Source of the DNA: Ottowia flava
GTDB lineage: Bacteria > Pseudomonadota > Gammaproteobacteria > Burkholderiales > Burkholderiaceae_C
DNA: 64,000 bases
Assembly: GCF_042680565.1 (NCBI RefSeq)
Contig: NZ_JBHUEJ010000044.1
Span: forward strand, 100,793 to 164,792
Direction: 5' to 3'
Shown: positions 23,313 to 31,995 of the stretch, piece after piece
Layout: each line of letters begins with the position of its first letter
Numbering within the stretch: the stretch's first letter is position 1
Notes under the pieces: model-generated
Told to the model about the DNA's origin: nothing
Seen by the model: only the letters and a program-made list of their open reading frames with translations
Databases searched by the model: none
Program-made: the position numbers and the translations under genes

Positions 23313-24524
23313 TCACATCAGCGGCTTCTGCCGCCAGGCCATCAGAGCGCCCAGCCACAGCGCGCCGGCCGAATACACCAGCCCGCGCGCCAGCCCACCC
23401 GCGCCGTCGGCCACCCAGCCCACCACGGTTGGCCCGACGATCTGGCCCAGCGCGAACAAGATGGTGAAGGCACTGATGCCCGCCGCCCACTGCGGCTGCG
23501 GCAGGTTGTGGCGCACAAAGGCCGTGGTCGACGCCACCACCGACAGGAACACCGCGCCAAACAGCAGGCCCGAGGCCAGCACCACCGGCCACGCGCCGGT
23601 CAGCGCCGGCAGCACCGTGGCCACGCCCAGCAGCGCGTTCAGCAGCGCCAGCGCACCGCCGCCTTTGGCGCGGTTGAGCAAGCCGGCCCAGATGCGCGCC
23701 GACGCCACCACCGCCAGCCCCAGCAAGGCGTAGAACAGCGTGATGGCGCCGGGGCGCACGCCTTGCTCGCGCAGCAGCGCGATCACAAAGGTCATGTAAC
23801 CGATGTAGCCCACACCAAACAGCGTGTAGCCAACCAGGGCCGGCACCATGCGCCGCCAGGGCAGGGGATGGTGAACAGAATTGGCCTTTGGCCCTACAGC
23901 CACCTGCGCAACCAGCTCCTCTTTTTGAAGTACCCTGGCAGGCCACAGCAAGCCCAGCGTGGCCAGCACGCAGGCCAGCGCCAGCCCCCACCAGGCCCAG
24001 GCCCAGGCGTGCGGGGCCGCCGCGCCCGCCGCCAGCAGCGCCGGCACGCCCAGCGCCGACACCACGATGCCCCAGCCCGTGCCGCCGTAGTACAGGCCCA
24101 GCAGCAGGCCGGCGTGCTCCGGCGCGCGCGCGCCCAGGCGCGCCGCCATCAGCCCGCCGGCCACAAACACCAGCGCGCTGGCCGCGCCCGCCAGCGTGCG
24201 TTGCAGCATCAGCGGCCCGGCCGCGGTGAAAAAGCCCGACGCCGCCATGAACACGCTGGCCAGCAGCGCGCCGCCCAGCAGCACGCGCGACGCGCCAAAG
24301 CGGCGGATCAGCCGCGGCGTGGCCAGCGCGCCGATCAGGTAGCCCAGCGCGTTGGCGGTGTTCATGGCGCCGGCCAGGGTGTAGCTCCAATCCAGGTCCT
24401 CGCGCATCACCGGCAGCAGCAGCCCGTAAGCGAAGCGCGTCACGCCCAGCGACACGGCCGCGCCCAGCGACAGGGCAAGCGCCAGCCACAGCAGGCGGCG
24501 CAGGGAAGACTCGGGCGCGGGCAT
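23313..24524 (-). CDS. YbfB/YjiJ-family MFS transporter
   Basis: Inner-membrane major-facilitator protein of 403 residues with about twelve helices. The N-terminal signature GVTRFAYGLLLPVMREDLDW and GALATPRLIRRFGASRVLL match the YbfB/YjiJ family; substrate unknown. The central loop between helices 6 and 7 (about residues 197-215, RVLQKEELVAQVAVGPKANS) is encoded by a family I repeat inserted in frame. Start MPAPESSLRRLLWLAL at 24524 immediately precedes helix 1. Divergent from the Old Yellow Enzyme gene. Confidence 0.88.
   Translation of the reverse strand: MPAPESSLRRLLWLALALSLGAAVSLGVTRFAYGLLLPVMREDLDWSYTLAGAMNTANALGYLIGALATPRLIRRFGASRVLLGGALLASVFMAASGFFTAAGPLMLQRTLAGAASALVFVAGGLMAARLGARAPEHAGLLLGLYYGGTGWGIVVSALGVPALLAAGAAAPHAWAWAWWGLALACVLATLGLLWPARVLQKEELVAQVAVGPKANSVHHPLPWRRMVPALVGYTLFGVGYIGYMTFVIALLREQGVRPGAITLFYALLGLAVVASARIWAGLLNRAKGGGALALLNALLGVATVLPALTGAWPVVLASGLLFGAVFLSVVASTTAFVRHNLPQPQWAAGISAFTILFALGQIVGPTVVGWVADGAGGLARGLVYSAGALWLGALMAWRQKPLM
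23879..23933 (+). repeat. family I repeat inside an MFS gene, in frame
   Basis: AATTGGCCTTTGGCCCTACA-GCCACCTGCGCAACCAGCTCC-TC... matches the family consensus. It lies antisense to the gene and is translated as the cytoplasmic loop between transmembrane halves. Confidence 0.85.
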
Positions 24525-24654
24525 GCGCGCATTGTGGAGCAGGCGTGCGGCCGCGCGCCGCGCCGTGGCGACAGCGGCGCCCGCCCGCGCCGCGCACGAT
24601 CGGCGCACAATGATCGGCCACTTCGACACCGCGCCAGCCGCAAGGACCCTTCGT

Positions 24655-25776
24655 ATGCCGACGAGCCTGTTTTCCGCCGCCCGCGTGGGCGCCATTGACG
24701 TCGCCAACCGCGTCGTCATGGCGCCGCTGACCCGCAATCGCGCGCCCAACGCGGTTCCCACTCCGCTGATGGCCACCTACTACGCGCAGCGCGCCGACCC
24801 CGAAACCGGCGCCGGCCTGATCGTCAGCGAAGCGACCGCCATCAGCCCGCAAGGCCAGGGCTACGCCGACGTGCCCGGGCTGTACGGCTCCGAGCAGATC
24901 GACGGCTGGAAGAAAGTCACCCGCGCCGTGCACGAGGCGGGCGGCAAGATCGTGTGCCAGCTGTGGCACGTGGGCCGCGTGTCGCACCACCTGCTGCAAC
25001 CCGATCATGGGGACCCGGTCGCCCCTTCCGCCATCCGCGCCAACACCAAGACCTACCTGATCGACGGCGAAGGCCAGGGCGGCTTCGCCATGACCAGTCA
25101 GCCGCGCGCGCTGCACCGCCACGAGATCCCTGGCATCGTGCACGACTACGCCGTGGCCGCGCGCAACGCCGTGCAGTCGGCCGGCTTCGACGGCGTGGAA
25201 ATCCACGGCGCCAACGGCTATTTGCTGGACCAGTTTTTGAAGACCAACGCCAACCACCGCAGCGACGACTACGGCGGCAGCATCGCCAACCGCGCCCGCC
25301 TGATGCTGGAAGTCACCCGCGCCGTGGTCGACGCCGTGGGCCACGACCGCGTCGGCATCCGCCTGTCGCCCGTCACGCCCGCCAACGACATCCACGACGA
25401 CGACCCGCAGCCGCTGTTCGATCACCTGCTGGCGCAGCTGGCGCCGCTCGGCCTGGCCTACGTGCACGTCATCGAAGGCGCCACCGGCGGCCCGCGCGTG
25501 GTGGACGGCCGCCCGTTCGACTACGCCCAGGCCAAGGCCGCCTACCGCCAAGCCGGTGGCCGCGCCGCCTGGATGGTCAACAACGGCTACGACCCCGAAC
25601 TGGCGAAAGACGCCATCGCCAGCGGCCGCGCCGACTTGGTCGCCTTCGGCAAGGCCTTCATCAGCATGCCCGACCTGACCGAGCGCCTGCGCCGCGGCGG
25701 CCCGTTCCAGGGGCTGGACAAGGCCACGATGTACGGCGGCGGGGCCGCCGGGTACACGGACTACCCGCCGCTGTAA
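24655..25776 (+). CDS. nemA: Old Yellow Enzyme-family flavin reductase (NemA-like)
   Basis: FMN-dependent alkene reductase of 373 residues (12-oxophytodienoate/N-ethylmaleimide reductase type). It reduces activated C=C bonds and nitro compounds with NAD(P)H. The TIM barrel begins LFSAARVGAIDVANRVVMAP LTRNRA; the substrate His-Asn pair is in VEIHGANGYLLDQFLK and the following segment NHRSDDYGGSIANRAR is the family signature; DLVAFGKAFISMPDL closes the FMN phosphate site. The ATG at 24655 follows AAGGA; an upstream in-frame ATG at 24610 has no ribosome site. Confidence 0.93.
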   Translation: MPTSLFSAARVGAIDVANRVVMAPLTRNRAPNAVPTPLMATYYAQRADPETGAGLIVSEATAISPQGQGYADVPGLYGSEQIDGWKKVTRAVHEAGGKIVCQLWHVGRVSHHLLQPDHGDPVAPSAIRANTKTYLIDGEGQGGFAMTSQPRALHRHEIPGIVHDYAVAARNAVQSAGFDGVEIHGANGYLLDQFLKTNANHRSDDYGGSIANRARLMLEVTRAVVDAVGHDRVGIRLSPVTPANDIHDDDPQPLFDHLLAQLAPLGLAYVHVIEGATGGPRVVDGRPFDYAQAKAAYRQAGGRAAWMVNNGYDPELAKDAIASGRADLVAFGKAFISMPDLTERLRRGGPFQGLDKATMYGGGAAGYTDYPPL

Positions 25777-25961
25777 ACATCACTGACGCCGTGACGCGCG
25801 GTGCTCAGCCCGCGCTCCCCGTTGGGCCGCGATAGTCGCCCATTCACAACACTCCCGTTGAAAGCATTGGCTTCCTGCGAAAAACCGCAAGCAGTTAAGT
25901 CGCAATGCATAGGCAAAACCGCCAAAATACTATACTCAACGTCATATAGGGAGCGTCAAAA

Positions 25962-26990
25962 ATGCAGCCAACATTCGTCCGTTCACTGATCAGCGGCGCG
26001 GGCCTGACCCTGCTGGGCGCAGCCGCCTTCGCCCAGGCGATCGACCTGTCCAGCGGCAGCGCCGTGGTACCGCCCGGCGTCTACGGGATCGACGTCACCG
26101 TCACCAGCGGCAGCGGCGGCGGCGGTGGCAGCGATGCCGAGCGCACCATCGGTACCACGACCACGCAAGGCCCGGGCGGCCAGGGCGGTGCCAGCACCAC
26201 CGTCACGGCGACCATCGCCGTCCAGCCTGGTCAAACGATCACCGTGGTGCAAGGTGCGGCAGGCGCAGGCGGTGAAAACAAGCAACACAACAACTCTGGT
26301 GGCAAGACCGGTGGCGCCGGCGGCGCGGGCAACGGCGCCGGCGGCACGGGCGGGGGCGCCAACCACAAGGATTACAGCGGTGCCGGTGGCGGCGGCGGCG
26401 GCGCCAGTTCGCTGACCGTGGGCAACCTCATCATCATCGCCGGCGGTGGCGGTGGTGGTGGTGGTGGCAGCTGGGGCGTGCCCGGCGGGACGGGTTTCGC
26501 GGGTGCCACCGCGGTCGACAACGTTGCGACCTGCGCGGGCGCGCCGGGCGTGGTCGGCGTGGGCGACGAAGCCGCGGGCGTCAACGGCAACACCTCCGGT
26601 GACGGCGCAGGCGGTGGCGGTGGCGGTGGCGGCTACACCGGCGTGGTCGGTGCCGGTGGTGCGGCCGGGCGCGAACACGCAGAACCCTTCAGCTCGGGCG
26701 GCGGTGGCGGCGGCGGTGGTTCTTGCTACTTTGCGGGCGACGCGAACAACAGCTTCGTCTCCGCGCCCATTGCCGCGGCCGGCCCCAACGGCGGCACTGG
26801 CGGATCGAGCAGCGACAATACCGCTACCTTTGCCAACGCCGGCACCGCAGGCACCGTCACGGCAGTGGTCAACCCCGCGGTGGTCGCTCCTCCGGTCGTG
26901 GCCGTGCCGACCCTGGAAACCTGGGGTCTACTGACGATGGGCACACTGCTGGCGGGCTTCGGCATCCGTCGCGTGCGCAAGCAGGGCTGA
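25962..26990 (+). CDS. glycine-rich secreted protein with IPTL-CTERM sorting tail
   Basis: A 342-residue exported protein. Residues 1-26 are a signal peptide (SGAGLTLLGAAAFAQA). Residues about 45-290 are very glycine-rich, with many runs of four to seven glycines separated by Ser/Ala/Asn-rich turns, giving a flexible or polyglycine-II-like body. The C-terminus is a sorting signal: VPTLETWGLL (IPTLxxWG type), a hydrophobic segment MGTLLAGFGI, then RRVRKQG. IPTL-CTERM proteins are known to be associated with exosortase H; no such gene is in the window. A TATACT hexamer at 25931-25936 may be the -10 element, without a clear -35. Confidence 0.85.
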   Translation: MQPTFVRSLISGAGLTLLGAAAFAQAIDLSSGSAVVPPGVYGIDVTVTSGSGGGGGSDAERTIGTTTTQGPGGQGGASTTVTATIAVQPGQTITVVQGAAGAGGENKQHNNSGGKTGGAGGAGNGAGGTGGGANHKDYSGAGGGGGGASSLTVGNLIIIAGGGGGGGGGSWGVPGGTGFAGATAVDNVATCAGAPGVVGVGDEAAGVNGNTSGDGAGGGGGGGGYTGVVGAGGAAGREHAEPFSSGGGGGGGGSCYFAGDANNSFVSAPIAAAGPNGGTGGSSSDNTATFANAGTAGTVTAVVNPAVVAPPVVAVPTLETWGLLTMGTLLAGFGIRRVRKQG

Positions 26991-27007
26991 CGTCCAGCCC
27001 AAGCACC

Positions 27008-27062
27008 TGCCCGGCCGCGTGGCCGGGCAACACATAAACAAGGCGCCTGCGGGCGCCTTGTT
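27008..27062. terminator. two hairpins between convergent genes
   Basis: First a 9-bp stem TGCCCGGCC/GGCCGGGCA (27008-27029). Then a perfect 11-bp stem AACAAGGCGCC/GGCGCCTTGTT with a TGCG loop (27037-27062). They separate the convergent glycine-rich gene and fghA and probably terminate both directions. Confidence 0.8.
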
Positions 27063-27069
27063 CATGCCC

Positions 27070-27921
27070 TCAGCCGGCCGCCTTCAGCGCCGCCGCGTGG
27101 TGCGCCATGTGCTCGCCCATGAAGCTGGCGATGAAGTAGTAGCTGTGGTCGTAGCCCGGGCGCATGTTCAGCGTGAACGGGTGGCCGACCTGCTCGCACG
27201 CGGCTTTCAGCAGTTCGGGCTGCAGTTGGGACAGAAATTCGTCGTCCGCGCCCTGGTCCACCAGGATCGGCAGACGCTCCTTGGCGCCGGGGATCAGCGC
27301 CACGGTGTCGTGCGCGAGCCATTGGGTGCGGTCCTCGCCCAGGTAGGCGGTGAAGACCTTCTGGCCCCAAGGCACGGCGCTGGGCGCGACGATCGGCGCG
27401 AAGGCCGACACGCTCTGGTAGGCGCCGGGGTGGCGCAGCGCCAGCGTCAGCGCGCCGTGGCCGCCCATCGAATGGCCGAAGATGCCCTGGCGCCCGCTGG
27501 TCTTGACGCCCTGCTGTTGCAGCAGGGCGGCGACCACCTCGGGCAGCTCGTGCACCACGTACTCTTCCATGCGGAAATTGGTGGCCCAGGGCGCCTGCGT
27601 GGCGTTCACGTAAAAGCCCGCGCCCTGGCCCAGGTCGTAGGCCGGGTCGTTCGGTACATCATCGCCCCGCGGGCTGGTGTCCGGCGCGATCAGGATCAGG
27701 CCGTGCTCGGCCGCGAACTGCTGCGCACCGGCCTTGGTGATGAAGTTCTGCTCGGTGCAGGTCAGGCCGCTGAGCCAGTAAAGGACCGGGCAGGCCTCGC
27801 CCTTCAGCGCGGCGGGCGGTAGGTACACGCCCAGCTTCATCGGCGTGCCGGTGCTGCGGCTGGCGTGCTGCCAGACTTCCTGGCGACCACCAAAACTGGC
27901 GTGGTGTTCGGTGCGTTCCAT
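27070..27921 (-). CDS. fghA: S-formylglutathione hydrolase
   Basis: Serine hydrolase (esterase D family) of 283 residues that completes glutathione-dependent formaldehyde oxidation by hydrolysing S-formylglutathione to formate. Signatures are VLYWLSGLTCTEQNFI, DTSPRGDDVPND (oxyanion region), the nucleophile motif IFGHSMGGHGAL and a C-terminal GYDHSYYFIASF with the catalytic His. It is the last gene of the minus-strand frmR-frmA-(small gene)-fghA unit. Confidence 0.95.
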   Translation of the reverse strand: MERTEHHASFGGRQEVWQHASRSTGTPMKLGVYLPPAALKGEACPVLYWLSGLTCTEQNFITKAGAQQFAAEHGLILIAPDTSPRGDDVPNDPAYDLGQGAGFYVNATQAPWATNFRMEEYVVHELPEVVAALLQQQGVKTSGRQGIFGHSMGGHGALTLALRHPGAYQSVSAFAPIVAPSAVPWGQKVFTAYLGEDRTQWLAHDTVALIPGAKERLPILVDQGADDEFLSQLQPELLKAACEQVGHPFTLNMRPGYDHSYYFIASFMGEHMAHHAAALKAAG

Positions 27922-27942
27922 GGGGCTTCTCCTCTGGAAATG

Positions 27943-27990
27943 ACTACAAAAACAGGAGCTGCCTGCGCATATCAGGCGCCGGCCAGCGGC
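27943..27990 (-). repeat. family I interspersed repeat
   Basis: Shortened minus-oriented copy (CTACAAAAACAGGAGCTGCC-TGCGCATATCAGGC) in the gap between fghA and the upstream small gene. Confidence 0.6.
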
Positions 27991-28010
27991 CTAAAACACG
28001 TGAAATCCGG

Positions 28011-28304
28011 TCAGCGCCGCCGCGGCTCGAAGCGCTGGTAGCGCCCCGGTTGGGGCAACGCCGTCTCGTCCATCAGCTGCCAGCGGCCGCGCAGATCGCG
28101 CGTCAAACGAAACGCCGACATGCCGGGCACGCCCGGTTGCGTGACGACGATGCGGCAGCCATCGCGCTGCCAGCGCGCGTCAACGGTGTCGGGGCGCTCA
28201 TGCAGCCAGCTGTCAAAACGCGGCGTGCTGTCGGCCACGCGGCAGGGCGCGTCAGCCCAGGCCAGCGGCGTGACAAGCAACCAGGCCAGAGCTATGATTT
28301 TCAT
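28011..28304 (-). CDS. small exported hypothetical protein in the formaldehyde operon
   Basis: A 97-residue protein with a signal peptide (MKIIALAWLLVTPLAWADA), two cysteines (APCRVAD, DGCRIVV) that could form a disulfide, and a C-terminus rich in Arg (RYQRFEPRRR). No family was recognised. It is located between frmA and fghA on the same strand. Its ATG lies within the terminal hairpin of a family I repeat, so the repeat forms the leader and the first codons. An in-frame start further up (28349) lacks a leader peptide and is less likely. Confidence 0.65.
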   Translation of the reverse strand: MKIIALAWLLVTPLAWADAPCRVADSTPRFDSWLHERPDTVDARWQRDGCRIVVTQPGVPGMSAFRLTRDLRGRWQLMDETALPQPGRYQRFEPRRR

Positions 28305-28346
28305 AGCTTGCCGCGCAAGTCCCTGTACCGCCACAGGCCGATTGGG
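28290..28346 (-). repeat. family I repeat overlapping a gene start
   Basis: GAGCTATGATTTTCATAGCT (perfect inverted half-sites) is followed by TGCCGCGCAAGTCCCTGTAC and CCACAGGCCGATTGGG. The ATG of the downstream small gene falls inside the palindrome. Confidence 0.8.
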
Positions 28347-28349
28347 CAC

Positions 28350-29465
28350 TTAGTCGGCGTAGTGCACCACCGAGCGGATCGACTTGCCTTCGTGCATCAA
28401 ATCGAACGCTTCGTTGATGTCCTTCAGGCCCATGGTGTGCGTGACGAAGGGCTCCAGCTGGATCTTGCCGGCCATCGCGTCCTCAACCATGCCCGGCAGT
28501 TGCGAGCGTCCCTTCACGCCACCGAACGCCGTGCCCAGCCATTTGCGGCCCGTCACCAGCTGGAACGGGCGGGTAGAGATCTCCTGCCCCGCACCGGCCA
28601 CGCCGATGATCACGCTCTGGCCCCAGCCCCGGTGGGCGCATTCCAGCGCCGCGCGCATCACGTTGACGTTGCCGATGCACTCAAAGCTGTGGTCCACGCC
28701 CCAGGTCGTCATGTCGACGATCACCTGCTGGATCGGCTTGTCGTGGTCCTTGGGGTTCACGCAGTCGGTCGCGCCGAAGGTGCGGGCCAGGTCGAACTTG
28801 CCGGGGTTGGTGTCGATCGCGATGATGCGGCCGGCCTTGGCCAGCTTGGCGCCCTGAATCACCGCCAGGCCAATGCCGCCCAGGCCGAACACGGCCACGC
28901 TGTCGCCTTCCTGCACCTTGGCAGTGTTCTTCACCGCGCCCAGGCCCGTGGTCACGCCGCAGCCCAGCAGGCAGACCTGCTCGGGATTGGCCTTGGGATC
29001 GATCTTGGCCAGCGACACCTCGGCCACCACCGTGTATTCGCTGAACGTCGAGCAGCCCATGTAGTGGTAAATCGGCTCGCCGTTGTACGAAAAACGCGTG
29101 GTGCCGTCGGGCATCACGCCCTTGCCCTGGGTGGCGCGCACGGCCACGCACAGGTTGGTCTTGCCACTCTTGCAGAACAGGCACTCGCCGCATTCGGCGG
29201 TGTACAGCGGAATCACGTGGTCGCCGGGCTTGACGCTGGTCACGCCCTCACCCACTTCGACCACGATGCCCGCGCCTTCATGGCCCAGCACGGCGGGGAA
29301 GATGCCTTCGGGGTCGTCGCCCGACAGCGTGAAAGCATCGGTGTGGCACACACCGGTGTGCGTGATCTTCACCAGCACTTCGCCCTTCTTGGGCGGTGCC
29401 ACGTCGATCTCGACGATCTGCAGGGGTTCTCCGGCCTTGAAGGCCACGGCGGCGCGGGATTTCAT
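28350..29465 (-). CDS. frmA: S-(hydroxymethyl)glutathione dehydrogenase / class III alcohol dehydrogenase
   Basis: Zinc, NAD-dependent enzyme of 371 residues (AdhC/FrmA) oxidising the spontaneous formaldehyde-glutathione adduct. Catalytic zinc ligands are in GVCHTDAFTLSG (Cys) and GHEGAGIVVEVGEGV (His). The structural zinc site is CGECLFCKSGKTNLC, and the nucleotide loop is VFGLGGIGLAVI. TTGLGAVKNTAKV is typical of class III. It lies 48 bp downstream of frmR and is probably co-transcribed and derepressed by formaldehyde. Confidence 0.96.
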   Translation of the reverse strand: MKSRAAVAFKAGEPLQIVEIDVAPPKKGEVLVKITHTGVCHTDAFTLSGDDPEGIFPAVLGHEGAGIVVEVGEGVTSVKPGDHVIPLYTAECGECLFCKSGKTNLCVAVRATQGKGVMPDGTTRFSYNGEPIYHYMGCSTFSEYTVVAEVSLAKIDPKANPEQVCLLGCGVTTGLGAVKNTAKVQEGDSVAVFGLGGIGLAVIQGAKLAKAGRIIAIDTNPGKFDLARTFGATDCVNPKDHDKPIQQVIVDMTTWGVDHSFECIGNVNVMRAALECAHRGWGQSVIIGVAGAGQEISTRPFQLVTGRKWLGTAFGGVKGRSQLPGMVEDAMAGKIQLEPFVTHTMGLKDINEAFDLMHEGKSIRSVVHYAD

Positions 29466-29513
29466 GAAAAACGGTCTCCTAGAGGGTTCGGGTCAGGCGC
29501 CGCACGCAGCCGA

Positions 29514-29789
29514 TCACTTGAGGTAGGAGCGCACCAGCGCCGCCACCTCGTCGATCGTCTGCGCCGGGTCGCCGGCGGTCACGGCATCAGGGCCGAAGTT
29601 CTCACGCAAGTGCCCTTCCAGCACCTCGGCCATCAGGCCGTTCACGGCCCCGCGCACCGCCGCCAACTGCTGCAGCACCTGCGAACAGCTGGTGCCGGCG
29701 TCGATCGCGCTTTCCAGTGCTTCGGCCTGGCCACGGATGCGGCGCAGGCGCGTGATGGCGCGTTTTTTCTCTTCGGGCGTGTGCGGCAT
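29514..29789 (-). CDS. frmR: formaldehyde-responsive repressor FrmR
   Basis: A 91-residue all-helical tetrameric repressor of the CsoR/RcnR family (DUF156). Starts MPHTPEEKKRAITRLRRIRG. The reactive Cys35 (GTSCSQVL) is the formaldehyde-sensing residue of FrmR, and HLRENF is the second family motif. Being the first gene of the frmR-frmA operon fits autoregulation. Start at 29789; upstream in-frame sequence is promoter DNA containing the operator. Confidence 0.93.
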   Translation of the reverse strand: MPHTPEEKKRAITRLRRIRGQAEALESAIDAGTSCSQVLQQLAAVRGAVNGLMAEVLEGHLRENFGPDAVTAGDPAQTIDEVAALVRSYLK

Positions 29790-29807
29790 GGCGGGCCTCG
29801 CGTGAAA

Positions 29808-29824
29808 ATACTCTAGGGTAGTAT
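29808..29824. promoter_or_regulatory. putative FrmR operator
   Basis: ATACTCTAGGGTAGTAT has inverted ATACT/AGTAT arms around a GC tract, the layout known for CsoR/RcnR/FrmR operators. It lies 18 bp before the frmR start codon, where it would block transcription. Confidence 0.7.
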
Positions 29825-29911
29825 AAACGCACGCGTTGCATTCCCCTTTTGAGGGCTTCGGACGCGTGCTCGCGCGCAGGGTGCCACAGCGCGTGGGGCG
29901 CCGCAACAAGA

Positions 29912-29931
29912 AGGCCGCCCTGCGGCGGCCT
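29912..29931 (-). terminator. terminator of the hemerythrin gene
   Basis: Perfect 8-bp stem AGGCCGCC/GGCGGCCT with a 4-base loop. Read on the minus strand it is followed by TTCTTGTT. It also shields the frmR promoter. Confidence 0.75.
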
Positions 29932-29960
29932 GGAAATGGTAAGGCGGCGTAAAAAGCCGC

Positions 29961-30542
29961 TCAGTCCCCCAAACCGATCGGCGCCGGTGCCTCGCGCACG
30001 ATGCGCGAGAACAGCGTTTCATAGACCGGGTCGGGCTGGTATTTGCCCGTCAGCGGATCGCAGTTCTTCTCGAATGCAGCGTCCAGCTCGTCCCAATCGG
30101 CCGCCGTCAGCGCGCGCTCGGCCGCGGGCAGCACCTCGGTTTCTTCCAGGCGCATGTGCTCCAGGTACAGGTTCACGTAGCGCGTGAATTCGGTCACGAA
30201 GAGCTGACGGCGCGACTCGCCCAACAGCTCCCACGCCAGCAGCAGGTGCTGCACGTCGCGCACCGCGCGCTCGGTATATTCGTGGTCGCGGTCCAGCCGC
30301 GCGATCGCCAGGCCGACCTCCGGCGCGGCCTTGGCCACCCGCGGGAACAGCAACTGGCTTTCCTTCGGGTGGTGCCGGCGCTCGGGAAACTCGTCGATGT
30401 AGAACAGCATGGCGCGCAGCACCTCGAAGAAGTTGCGCGGATCGTCCCTCGGGCCCCGCTCCACCATCATGCGCATCGACTGCAGCATGGCGGCCAGCGA
30501 CGAATGCTCGTCGCGAATGATGTCCAGGGTGCGGTGTTTCAT
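29961..30542 (-). CDS. hemerythrin-domain protein
   Basis: A 193-residue four-helix protein predicted to bind a di-iron centre. Ligand-type residues are in DIIRDEHSSLAAML, FPERRHHPKESQLLF (H-H-x-x-E), LDRDHEYTERAV and YLEHMRLEETEVLP (H-x-x-x-E). Proteins of this DUF438/HHE type are linked to oxygen, NO or redox protection. GAGGAG precedes the ATG at 30542. It is transcribed separately upstream of the frm operon, separated by a terminator. Confidence 0.85.
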   Translation of the reverse strand: MKHRTLDIIRDEHSSLAAMLQSMRMMVERGPRDDPRNFFEVLRAMLFYIDEFPERRHHPKESQLLFPRVAKAAPEVGLAIARLDRDHEYTERAVRDVQHLLLAWELLGESRRQLFVTEFTRYVNLYLEHMRLEETEVLPAAERALTAADWDELDAAFEKNCDPLTGKYQPDPVYETLFSRIVREAPAPIGLGD

Positions 30543-30914
30543 CGGGTCTCCTCGGGTTCCGACCAAGTCTAGGAACGACCCGCGGCGCGTGGTATGACCT
30601 GCGTCAAGGAACGGGTGAGCCACCCCGCCGACGGCACGACACCGCCTCTGCTTCTGCTGGCTGGGCGCTCAGCTGCATTGGGGCGCCCAGCCTAAATTTT
30701 GTGACTGGCGCATAAGCTGCCGAGCGCCTCCCTTGTTTCGGGTTTCTTAAGCGCCCCCCTGCGCGCTCAGTGCCAACCACCTTCCCGACCGAACGCGTCT
30801 TATCATGTGCCAACCTCTTCACGGTCGCGTCATCTTCGCCATGCATGCACGCCGCAACAGCAGCCCGCGTGCGCCAGCCAAGCCCATGCCGATCACCGGC
30901 GCGACCCCCGGTAC
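30543..30914. other. intergenic region without recognised gene
   Basis: 372 bp between divergent hemerythrin and acyltransferase genes. No repeat, RNA or convincing ORF was found; it should contain both promoters. Confidence 0.5.
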
Positions 30915-31964
30915 ATGACCCCATCCGATCCCCGCCCCATTCACAACACCAAGAACATCGACCTGTTGCGCGGCAGCGCCGCCATTCTGGTGGTGCTGAG
31001 CCACTTTGAAGCGCTGCGCGGTATCCACTTTGGCTGGTTCGGGATCAATGGGGGATGGGTCGGCGTACAGCTGTTTTTCGTGATCAGCGGCTACCTGATT
31101 ATTCAGAGTGCTTACAAATATTCGGCCCGCGAATACTTTATTCATCGGATTTTCAGGATTTTCCCGGCTTATTGGTTTTGGTACATCGTTTTCGGCTTGT
31201 TGAGTGGGAAATTGGTGGCATCGGCGTTGGCCGACCCGTATTTCTACGCGAACCTGGTAATGCTGCAGCACTTCATTCCAGAAGCGTACCTGCGCTACAC
31301 CTTTATCCCCCCGTCGTGGACGCTGAGTGTGGAATGGGTCTGGTATATCCTGGCCTTTCTGCTGGCGCTGACCAGTCGCACGCTGATCCTGCCGTACTTT
31401 TTGATCTCAATCGTCGTTGCCACGTGGTGGGCGGCGGGCGGCGTCCTGCTGCACCCGCTGGCGGAGTCCTTGAATCAAAAAGACCCCATTTACGTCTATT
31501 TCTTCCTTTCCAATAACCTGATCGGACAGTTGCCATTTTTCCTGATGGGTTGTGTGATTTACCTTTACCGCCCCAAGCTGCCGATGGTTCCGGTCGCACT
31601 GGCGTCGGTGGTTGCCCTGGCGACCTTTTCCCAATGGTCGCCCCACTTCCCCAACCCGATTTTCCTGACGGGCTTGGCGATCGGCGGGATCTTCTGGACC
31701 TTCATCAACATGAAGCGCACTTTTCACGGCAGGGTCGTGCGTTTTCTGTCCGACACGTCCTATTCGATTTATCTCGTCCACTACCTCGTTATCGCGTACG
31801 TGTCGGAGCACCTGGAACACAAATACGCTGTCGTGCTCGTGTCGCTGGCCGGCATTTTCAGCATCGCGTACCTGAGCTACCGCTTCATCGAAAAGCCGTT
31901 CATGCGGTGGGGCCGCCAGCTCGCCAACAAGGGAGCCGGCCACCCAGAGAAGACGCCGGCGTGA
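30915..31964 (+). CDS. membrane acyltransferase family 3 (OafA/YrhL-like)
   Basis: Integral membrane O-acyltransferase of 349 residues with about ten helices, typical of enzymes that acetylate surface polysaccharides or lipids. The motif NIDLLRGSAAILVVLSHFEA has the usual R/H pair (LSH), then GVQLFFVISGYLI and FIHRIFRIFPAYW, and a final SIYLVHYLVI and YRFIEKPF. It is AT-richer than its neighbours and has no polysaccharide genes nearby, so it may be acquired. ATG at 30915 is the start closest to the family N-terminus; the frame is open further upstream. Confidence 0.9.
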   Translation: MTPSDPRPIHNTKNIDLLRGSAAILVVLSHFEALRGIHFGWFGINGGWVGVQLFFVISGYLIIQSAYKYSAREYFIHRIFRIFPAYWFWYIVFGLLSGKLVASALADPYFYANLVMLQHFIPEAYLRYTFIPPSWTLSVEWVWYILAFLLALTSRTLILPYFLISIVVATWWAAGGVLLHPLAESLNQKDPIYVYFFLSNNLIGQLPFFLMGCVIYLYRPKLPMVPVALASVVALATFSQWSPHFPNPIFLTGLAIGGIFWTFINMKRTFHGRVVRFLSDTSYSIYLVHYLVIAYVSEHLEHKYAVVLVSLAGIFSIAYLSYRFIEKPFMRWGRQLANKGAGHPEKTPA

Positions 31965-31995
31965 AGGCGCTGGCCGACCGGCCGACGCCACCCAC

